A stretch of 64,000 nt of DNA from Formicincola oecophyllae (GTDB lineage Bacteria; Pseudomonadota; Alphaproteobacteria; Acetobacterales; Acetobacteraceae), in assembly GCF_006542395.2 (NCBI RefSeq), contig NZ_CP038231.1, positions 682,001-746,000 on the forward strand, in the 5' to 3' direction. A program made the position numbers and the translations under genes. The notes beneath the pieces were generated by a model that did no database searches, was not told the origin of the DNA, and saw only the letters and a list, made by a program, of their open reading frames with translations. Each line of letters opens with the position of its first letter. Position 1 is the first letter of the stretch. Positions 24,435 to 30,984 of the stretch are shown piece by piece.

Positions 24435-25808
24435 ATGCCCCCAGCACTACCCGCCACCTGGCGCCCTTTGGACACAGGCGACACCGCCTGGATGCTGGTC
24501 AGCAGCGCCCTTATCATTCTCATGACCATCCCTGGCATCGGGCTGCTTTACAGCGGCTTGGTACAACGCAAAAACGTGCTCTCAACCTTGGTGCAACCTT
24601 TCGCCATCTGCTGCCTGGTGTCACTTATGTGGATGCTGGTTGGCTATAGCCTGGCCTTTTCAGGCACGGGGCCATGGGTTGGCACGTTGCACAATTTCGG
24701 CCTTCAGCACATTGCTGATGGCTTCGCCCATGGCGAGGACAGTGCCTTCACGCTGGGCATCGGCACGCCTTGGCCAGTGCCCCTGCGCATTCCTGAAGGC
24801 GTCTACGCCATGTTCCAAATGAGCTTCGCCATCATCGCGCCCGCCATATTGGGTGGGGCGCTGGCTGGGCGCATCCGTTTCAAAGCGCTGTGCCTGTTTG
24901 GCGCCCTGTGGTCCGTTGTGGTCTATGCGCCCGTAGCGCATTGGGCCTGGTGGCCATCTGGCTGGCTGGCACGGCTTGGCACATTGGATTTCGCTGGCGG
25001 CAGCGTGGTGCACATCAACGCAGGTGTGGCTGGCCTTGTCGCAGCCATGGTCATCGGCCCAAGGCAAAGCTGGAAACCCATGCTGCCCTCCAAGCCCAAC
25101 CAAGCCAACTTGGATGACCAACCCCTGATTTCCGCCCAAGCGCCTGTTTGGGACCTTTCCTACGCAGTCATGGGGGCAGCGTTGCTGTGGGTGGGGTGGT
25201 TTGGCTTCAATGGCGGCTCCGCCCTGGGTTCCAACGGCCATGCAGCCATGGCCATGCTCACCACCCAAATCAGTGCTGCCATGGGGGCGTTCACCTGGTT
25301 GCTGCTTGAAAGGCGGCGCAGCAGCCATCATTCCATCACGGGCATTATTTCAGGCGCCCTGTCGGGCCTAGTGGGCATCACGCCGGCGGCTGGCTTCGTT
25401 CTGCCTTGGGCAGCGCTTGTGATTGGCGCGGTTTCCGCTGCGGTCTGCCACTGGTGCGTAATGGAACTCAAGCACCGCCTGAACTATGACGACACCCTTG
25501 ACGCCTTTGGCATCCATGGCATGGGTGGTTTGGTGGGGGGACTGCTGACAGGCATCTTCGCTTCCCCCGTCATGACAGCCACAGCAGATGGCCCAGGCAT
25601 CACAGGCAGCCTGCTGCAGGTTGGGCGCCAAGCTGTGGGCTGTGGCGCTGTTGTGGTATGGTCAGCCGTGATGACGTGGCTTGTCCTCAAAGCCGTGTCC
25701 TGCGTGACACCGCTCCGCGTCAGTGAGGCTGAGGAGCAAGCTGGGCTTGACGCCACCCAGCATGGTGAACGGCTGCACGACAGTTTCATCACCTCTGACC
25801 AAAACTAG
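24435..25808 (+). CDS. amt: Ammonium transporter (Amt/MEP/Rh family)
   Basis: Channel-like inner-membrane protein that moves ammonium, 457 residues. The twin pore histidines are visible in SVVHINAGVAG and DAFGIHGMGGLVGG, matching E. coli AmtB H168 and H318 by eye. The periplasmic recruitment region and eleven spans are intact. Start choice is uncertain: the ATG at 24435 has only a weak ribosome site, and a GTG at 24396 is in frame. No glnK (PII) gene is adjacent, unlike most amt loci, so control by PII would have to act from elsewhere. Confidence 0.93.
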   Translation: MPPALPATWRPLDTGDTAWMLVSSALIILMTIPGIGLLYSGLVQRKNVLSTLVQPFAICCLVSLMWMLVGYSLAFSGTGPWVGTLHNFGLQHIADGFAHGEDSAFTLGIGTPWPVPLRIPEGVYAMFQMSFAIIAPAILGGALAGRIRFKALCLFGALWSVVVYAPVAHWAWWPSGWLARLGTLDFAGGSVVHINAGVAGLVAAMVIGPRQSWKPMLPSKPNQANLDDQPLISAQAPVWDLSYAVMGAALLWVGWFGFNGGSALGSNGHAAMAMLTTQISAAMGAFTWLLLERRRSSHHSITGIISGALSGLVGITPAAGFVLPWAALVIGAVSAAVCHWCVMELKHRLNYDDTLDAFGIHGMGGLVGGLLTGIFASPVMTATADGPGITGSLLQVGRQAVGCGAVVVWSAVMTWLVLKAVSCVTPLRVSEAEEQAGLDATQHGERLHDSFITSDQN

Positions 25809-25875
25809 GACTATAAAACTGCTGCCACACAGCCCGGGTACCAGGGGCCATGGTGCAAACACGCTACACAGTGCA

Positions 25876-25961
25876 GCCTTCCTGTGGGGGCGCCGTTGCG
25901 CTGATGCAATGTCGCCCCTAGAGTGAAGGGAAGGCCAGCCTAGAAGCTAGCCGTCCCTTTT
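25876..25961 (+). promoter_or_regulatory. Riboswitch-like attenuator leader of the metQQNI operon
   Basis: Two exclusive folds are visible. Terminator: AAGGGA-a-GGC-c-AGC (25926-25939) pairs with GCT-a-GCC-g-TCCCTT (25946-25959), then T's to 25961. Anti-terminator or aptamer P1: GCCTTCC (25876-25882) is a perfect complement of GGAAGGC (25929-25935), the 5' arm of the terminator. This P1 would enclose a second hairpin, GGGGCG/CGCCCC (25887-25892, 25913-25918) with inner TTGC/GCAA. A TATAAA at 25812-25817 may be the -10. The layout is that of a transcription-control riboswitch, presumably sensing methionine or SAM; it does not match any SAM class I can recall. Confidence 0.6.
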
Positions 25962-25987
25962 GCATTCCATAAATCACAGGTAACCCC

Positions 25988-26905
25988 ATGCTTCGCCTAT
26001 CGCGTCATCGCCTCTTGAGCGCCTTTTCCGCAGCCACCCTTGGCCTGACGGCATGCGCCATGATGATGCGTCCTGCCTGTGCCGCCCCAGGGGGCGCCCA
26101 AAGCATGGGAAAATCCTTGGGGCCTGCCACTGTAGCGCCCGCCAGCCCCACACCCATTCCGACCCTGGCCCAGCCAACCACCATCAAGGTTGGCGTCATG
26201 GCGGGGGAGGACGAGGACGTCTGGCGCGTTGTCCAAGCCAACGCCAAGCCTCACAACCTCAACATTGAGCTTGTGACGTTCTCCGATTACACCACCCCCA
26301 ATCAGGCTTTGGAGGAGCACGACATCAACGCCAACGCCTTCCAGAACCAGCCTTACCTGGATGCCCAAATCAAGGCGCGCGGCTACCACATCGTGCGTGT
26401 TGGGGATACCCAGCTGGAGCCGATCGGCATTTATTCAATCAAGGTCAAGGCCCTCAAGGATCTGCCCAAGAATGCCCACATCGCTGTGCCCAACGACCCT
26501 TCCAACGAGGGTCGCTCGCTGTTGATGCTTGAGCATGAAGGGGTTTTGAAAGTCTCCAAAAGCGCTGGGCTGTTCCCAACGGCGCTCGACATCACCGACA
26601 ACCCCAAGAATGTCACCGTTCAGGAACTGGATGCCAGCCTGACCAGCCGCTCCTTGAAGGACGTTGACGCTGCCGTCATCAACGGCAACTGGGCCATCAA
26701 AGGTGGTGTTGACGTTCAGCACCAGCGCATCGCCCTCGAAAACGCCCAGGGAAGCCCTTATGTGAACTTCATCGCCGTCAACGCTGATGACGCTGGTAAG
26801 CCATGGGTGAAGACCCTTGTGGCTGCTTTCCACCAGCCGGATGTGGCGGCCGAAATCACCAAGGTTTACCACGGCGCAGCCCAGCCAGCCTTCACCCATG
26901 GCTGA
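25988..26905 (+). CDS. metQ: Methionine-binding protein MetQ, first copy (lipoprotein)
   Basis: Substrate-binding protein of a MetNI-type ABC importer, 305 residues. The signal peptide carries a lipobox LTAC at residues 20-23, so it should be tethered to the membrane. The NlpA/MetQ core starts at IKVGVMAGEDEDVWRVVQ and includes ITFSDY-like LVTFSDYTTPNQAL, DINANAFQNQPYLD and AVPNDPSNEGRSL, all typical. Expression is probably controlled by the attenuator just upstream. A second, very similar MetQ follows, then metN and metI. Confidence 0.92.
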   Translation: MLRLSRHRLLSAFSAATLGLTACAMMMRPACAAPGGAQSMGKSLGPATVAPASPTPIPTLAQPTTIKVGVMAGEDEDVWRVVQANAKPHNLNIELVTFSDYTTPNQALEEHDINANAFQNQPYLDAQIKARGYHIVRVGDTQLEPIGIYSIKVKALKDLPKNAHIAVPNDPSNEGRSLLMLEHEGVLKVSKSAGLFPTALDITDNPKNVTVQELDASLTSRSLKDVDAAVINGNWAIKGGVDVQHQRIALENAQGSPYVNFIAVNADDAGKPWVKTLVAAFHQPDVAAEITKVYHGAAQPAFTHG

Positions 26906-26914
26906 GCATCCCCA

Positions 26915-26950
26915 CCAGGCAGCAGCCACACTTCGGTTGGAACTGCCTGG
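26915..26950 (+). repeat. Hairpin between the two metQ genes
   Basis: CCAGGCAG (26915-26922) and CTGCCTGG (26943-26950) form a perfect 8-bp stem without a T-run. Such intercistronic hairpins often stabilise the upstream binding-protein message. Confidence 0.55.
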
Positions 26951-26993
26951 CACACCCACTTTGTCACCAACAATCACAAAAAGGGTAACCCTC

Positions 26994-27926
26994 ATGCGCC
27001 GCTTTCAGCGACCTGGTTCATGGTATTGCGCCGCCACGGCTTTCTGGGTGGGTTGCGCCCTCATGGCAGGTCATGCACAAGCAGCTGACAATCCAGCGCA
27101 GCCAGCCCGGGCTGAGCAGACGTCTGGCCAAGCCACCAGCCCTGTGGCAGCCACGCCCATTCCCACCCTGGCCCAGCCCACCACCATTAAGGTTGGCATC
27201 ATGGCGGGGGAGGATGAGGACGTCTGGCGCGTGGTCCAGGCCAACGCTAAGCCTCACAACTTGACCATCAAACTTGTGACGTTCTCTGACTACACCGTGC
27301 CTAACCAGGCTTTGGCGGAGCACGACATCAACGCCAACGCCTTCCAGCACCAACCTTACCTGGATGCCCAAATCAAAGCGCGCGGCTACCACATTGTGCG
27401 CGTTGGGGACACGCATTTCGAGCCCATGGGGATCTACTCCACACGCCATGCATCACTGCAGGGACTGCCTGAGGGCGCTACGGTGGCCGTCCCCAACGAT
27501 CCCTCCAATGAAGGCCGCGCCCTACTGGTGCTTGAGCATGAAGGCCTCATCAAAGTCTCCAAAGGCGCTGGGCTGTTCCCAACGGCGCTTGACATCACCG
27601 ACAACCCCAAAAACCTATCCGTGCGGGAACTTGATGCTGGCTTGACGGGGCGTGCTGTTAAGGATGTTGATGCTGCCGTCATCAACACCAACTGGGCCAT
27701 CAAAGGCGGTGTTGATGTTCAGCACCAGCGCATTGCCGTGGAAGGCCTGGACCACAACCCTTATGTGGACTTTATCGCTGTCAACGCTGATGACGCTGGC
27801 AAGCCATGGGTGAAAACCCTTGTGGCTTCTTTCCACCAACCAGATGTAGCAGCTGAAATCACCAAGGATTACCATGGCGCGGCTGTGCCTGCCTTCAAAG
27901 CTGGGGGGGACAAGGGGCAGCCATGA
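26994..27926 (+). CDS. metQ: Methionine-binding protein MetQ, second copy
   Basis: A 310-residue paralogue of the preceding protein; the mature domains are nearly collinear, sharing long blocks such as EDEDVWRVVQANAKPHNL and AGLFPTALDITDNPKN. The N-terminus differs: it has no good lipobox and appears to end at a signal peptidase I site (GHAQA/AD), suggesting a soluble periplasmic form. The ATG at 26994 lies after GGGTAA; a longer open frame from 26817 would overlap the first metQ and is rejected. It overlaps metN by four bases (ATGA). Confidence 0.9.
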   Translation: MRRFQRPGSWYCAATAFWVGCALMAGHAQAADNPAQPARAEQTSGQATSPVAATPIPTLAQPTTIKVGIMAGEDEDVWRVVQANAKPHNLTIKLVTFSDYTVPNQALAEHDINANAFQHQPYLDAQIKARGYHIVRVGDTHFEPMGIYSTRHASLQGLPEGATVAVPNDPSNEGRALLVLEHEGLIKVSKGAGLFPTALDITDNPKNLSVRELDAGLTGRAVKDVDAAVINTNWAIKGGVDVQHQRIAVEGLDHNPYVDFIAVNADDAGKPWVKTLVASFHQPDVAAEITKDYHGAAVPAFKAGGDKGQP

Positions 27927-29041
27927 GCGCATCCACCACCGCCAAGGCTGCCCGAACCCAGGCCGCCAGCGCTTTGGAACGTTTTGAGGCTGGCGAACTC
28001 CCCCCACCTGGGGCCCCTTTGCTTGACGTGCGCCATGTTTCGCATTGGTTCGGCGACCAGCCAGCGCTTGACAACATCACCTTCAGTATTGCGCGTGGGG
28101 AAGTCGTTGGGCTGATTGGGCGTTCAGGTGCTGGCAAGTCCACCCTATTGCGTTGCCTCTGCGCGCTGGAGAAACCCGCTGCGGGAGAAATCACCCTTAA
28201 TAGCGTGGACATCACGGCGCTGCCTGAATCCAAGCTTGTTGGGGTGCGCCGGCGCATTGGGCTGGTGTTCCAGCATTTCAACCTGTTGAGCGCGCGCACT
28301 GCCGCTGCCAACATCGCTTTGCCTTTGCAGATTGCTGGCTGGTCACGCACACGCATCAAGGACCGTGTTGGCCAACTGCTGGAACTTGTGGGTATGGATG
28401 GCCTGGGCGGTAAGTACCCAGCCCAGCTTTCTGGCGGCCAAAAGCAGCGCATTGGCATTGCGCGCGCCCTGGCTGCTGGGCCAGACCTGCTTCTCTCTGA
28501 TGAGGCCACCTCCGCCCTCGACCCGGAGGCGACAGCCTCCATCCTGCAGCTTCTGGGCAACATCAACCGCGAGCTTGGCCTCACCATTGTGCTCATCACC
28601 CATGAGATGGATGTGGTGAAACGCTTTGCTGAACGCATCCTGGTGCTCGATAAGGGGCGGCTGGTGGTGGATGGAACGCTGGCGCAGTTCATCCGCAAGG
28701 GAAGCGACAACCCAGCCCTCACTCCTTTATTGGCGGAGATCCAACCCCAATTGCCTGAAGCGCTGCGCAGGCGCCTTGCTGAAGGCCCAGGCCCCGGGCG
28801 GCTGCCTGTCCTGCGCCTGTTCCAAGCTGGCCCCGCCGCCACCCAACCTGTAATGGCCATGCTGGAGCAACGCTTCAACGTGGCGGCAAGCCTGCTGCAA
28901 GGTGGTGTCAGCGCCATTGGCGATGAACCTGCCTGCGACATGATCATTTCCCTCTCTGGCGAACGCGCCGCTGAGGCCACTGTCTGGCTTGAAGGCCAGA
29001 CCCAATGCTGCGATGTGGTGGGTTGGCTATGTCCCCTCTGA
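27923..29041 (+). CDS. metN: MetN, methionine ABC importer ATPase
   Basis: ATP-binding subunit, 372 residues. Walker A GRSGAGKSTLLRCL, signature LSGGQKQRIGIARAL and Walker B LLLSDEATSALDPE are intact. The C-terminal 90 residues contain the NIL domain, which in E. coli MetN binds methionine and shuts off transport. A non-conserved N-terminal extension of about 35 residues precedes the usual start of the ATPase core. It overlaps metQ by four bases and metI by thirteen. Confidence 0.94.
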   Translation: MSASTTAKAARTQAASALERFEAGELPPPGAPLLDVRHVSHWFGDQPALDNITFSIARGEVVGLIGRSGAGKSTLLRCLCALEKPAAGEITLNSVDITALPESKLVGVRRRIGLVFQHFNLLSARTAAANIALPLQIAGWSRTRIKDRVGQLLELVGMDGLGGKYPAQLSGGQKQRIGIARALAAGPDLLLSDEATSALDPEATASILQLLGNINRELGLTIVLITHEMDVVKRFAERILVLDKGRLVVDGTLAQFIRKGSDNPALTPLLAEIQPQLPEALRRRLAEGPGPGRLPVLRLFQAGPAATQPVMAMLEQRFNVAASLLQGGVSAIGDEPACDMIISLSGERAAEATVWLEGQTQCCDVVGWLCPL

Positions 29042-29685
29042 TTATCAAACTCATCTGGTCAGGCACGCTCCAGACCTTGGAAATGGTTTTCGCCTCCACA
29101 GCACTGGCGGTACTGCTGGGCGGACCGATGGCGCTTTTTTTGGTTGGAACGCTTGGCCCTGCAAAGCTTTGGCATGTTCCAGCCGTCATCCCCCGTGCGC
29201 TTGGCCTTGTGATTGATGCCGTGCGCGCTGTGCCGTTCATCATCCTGCTGGTGCTGCTCATCCCCATCACACGTTTCATCGCGGGGACGTCACTGGGCAC
29301 AGCTGCGGCCATCGTGCCTTTGACCATCGCTGCCGTGCCTTACTATGCGCGCATCGCTGAGTTGGCCCTGGCTGAAGTCGATCCAGGCTTGGTGGACGCA
29401 GTGCGGGCGATTGGTGGCACCCGCATGACCATTATCAGGCAGGTTCTGATCCCTGAGGCCATGCCGGGCCTCATCAGTGGGTTGACGGTCACCCTCATCA
29501 CCATGGTGGGGGCCAGTGCCATGGCTGGCGCCATTGGGGCTGGCGGGCTGGGGGACTTGGCCATCCGTTACGGCTATCAGCGCTTCAACACCGTGGTCAT
29601 GCTGTGGGTGGTGGCTGTGTTGGTGGTGATGGTATGCCTCATCCAGTGGGGCGGCAACTGGGCCGTCAAGAAACTGCGCCACTGA
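29029..29685 (+). CDS. metI: MetI, methionine ABC importer permease
   Basis: Inner-membrane permease of 218 residues with five spans. The EAA coupling loop reads LVDAVRAIGGTRMTIIRQVL followed by IPEA, the normal contact for MetN. The ATG at 29029 gives the usual family length (about 217); an ATG at 29005 would add eight residues. The last gene of the metQQNI run; no clear terminator separates it from the convergent methyltransferase gene 21 bases away. Confidence 0.93.
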   Translation: MSPLIIKLIWSGTLQTLEMVFASTALAVLLGGPMALFLVGTLGPAKLWHVPAVIPRALGLVIDAVRAVPFIILLVLLIPITRFIAGTSLGTAAAIVPLTIAAVPYYARIAELALAEVDPGLVDAVRAIGGTRMTIIRQVLIPEAMPGLISGLTVTLITMVGASAMAGAIGAGGLGDLAIRYGYQRFNTVVMLWVVAVLVVMVCLIQWGGNWAVKKLRH

Positions 29686-29706
29686 CAACGGCTTCAGGAC
29701 GCCTTT

Positions 29707-30849
29707 TCACAAACGTTCGAAAAGCACAATGCGGTTGCCATTTGTGCCACCTTGGTTGTTGTCCACACCCCAGCAATGGGCCGTCTTGGTGAAGCCCTGT
29801 TCATGAACAAGGCAACCAAGGCGCCTGTAAGGCAGGTTCTGAGCGGTTTCCCAAACCAACTGCGCTAAATCCACAGTTCCCTTGCGCACCTTGCCCACCT
29901 CAAAGGCCAGGAAACCCCCTGGCCTGAGCAAACGCGCCATCTCCACCAAGACGTCATGAGCCATGGCCTGCCACTTCATGGGGTTTGGCCAGACTGAAAC
30001 CTGCACTGCTTTACTGTTGAAGCCTGCAAACCAGCAACGCAGCCAGTTGGCCTGACCGTAATGGACCACATCCAGGAAGGGGGGAGAGGTCACAACCAGG
30101 TCAACACTGCCTGTGGCCATGGCTGGCACAGACCACGCAGGTCTGGTGAACAGCGGCACAACGCCATCCCCCACCAAAGGTGGTGGCCCATCACGCAAAA
30201 GGGAGCGGCTTTTTTTGGTGATGATGGCTGCCACAGGACGTTCAGGTGGACCCGCCCCCCTGCGTTCGTTTAAGGCACGCTGGCGCGCTGCTGACACAGC
30301 CTGATTGGGCGGCATGGAGGGGGCAGAGAAATAGCCGCTGGAATGGCCAGAAAGCCGCGCCAGCGCCACCATCCTGATCCACCTAGCTGTGTTGTCCACC
30401 CCATGGCGTGGCTGACCTTCCACAGGATCATTCAACCAGCGGCGCAGGATTTTGAGCTGCCGCAATGTGCCTGGGTGGTAGAAAGCCAGAAGGTCCTTTT
30501 CAGCGACATGCCCTTGAAGGCGCCCACGCCCAAGCGGCCCTTCCCAGGGAATGCTAGTCAGCGCTTCCTGGATTTGCCCTAAAGCGGGGGGCGCCAAACG
30601 TGGCTGCAGCAATGCAATGGAAAGGGGATTGATGTCATTGCCAGCTGCTTGGCGCTTCTGCAGCAACGCTTCCAACGGCACCGTGCCACGTCCCATGAAC
30701 GGGTCAAAAACAACTTCCCCTGGCTTGGTCAGATGCTTGATGAGAAAAGCAGGAAGTTCTGGCTTGAAACACGCCCGATAGGGCACTTCATGCAAGGCGT
30801 GTCCCTGGCGCTGGGTAGCGGTCCAAAAGCTGTTAATCCAGCAAGGCAT
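29707..30849 (-). CDS. Orphan DNA methyltransferase (N4/N6 type)
   Basis: A SAM-dependent DNA amino-methyltransferase of about 380 residues. The cofactor motif FDPFMGRGTVPLEAL comes first, near residue 50, and the catalytic motif IV TSPPFLDVVHYG about 210 residues later, an order like alpha-class enzymes with the recognition domain in between. No restriction endonuclease or specificity gene lies beside it, so it looks solitary and may serve in epigenetic control. The ATG at 30849 has GGAAGG upstream; an in-frame GTG at 30957 has no ribosome site. Not CcrM, which has a different architecture. Confidence 0.78.
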   Translation of the reverse strand: MPCWINSFWTATQRQGHALHEVPYRACFKPELPAFLIKHLTKPGEVVFDPFMGRGTVPLEALLQKRQAAGNDINPLSIALLQPRLAPPALGQIQEALTSIPWEGPLGRGRLQGHVAEKDLLAFYHPGTLRQLKILRRWLNDPVEGQPRHGVDNTARWIRMVALARLSGHSSGYFSAPSMPPNQAVSAARQRALNERRGAGPPERPVAAIITKKSRSLLRDGPPPLVGDGVVPLFTRPAWSVPAMATGSVDLVVTSPPFLDVVHYGQANWLRCWFAGFNSKAVQVSVWPNPMKWQAMAHDVLVEMARLLRPGGFLAFEVGKVRKGTVDLAQLVWETAQNLPYRRLGCLVHEQGFTKTAHCWGVDNNQGGTNGNRIVLFERL

Positions 30850-30984
30850 AGTGCCTTCCAGGCGCACCACAGTGGGGCTGGCGCAGCCCAGACCAGACTG
30901 CACCACTTTGGCGAAATCATGGGCGCGTTGTGAAGCGCCCTTGGGAAGGCTGGTCACGTCAAAGGCGCCGCCCTACTGGCCAGG

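Noticed and set aside
27895-28980. A 361-codon minus-strand open frame opposite metN
   Set aside because: Antisense to a full ABC ATPase; Ser/Arg-rich chance frame with no family motif.
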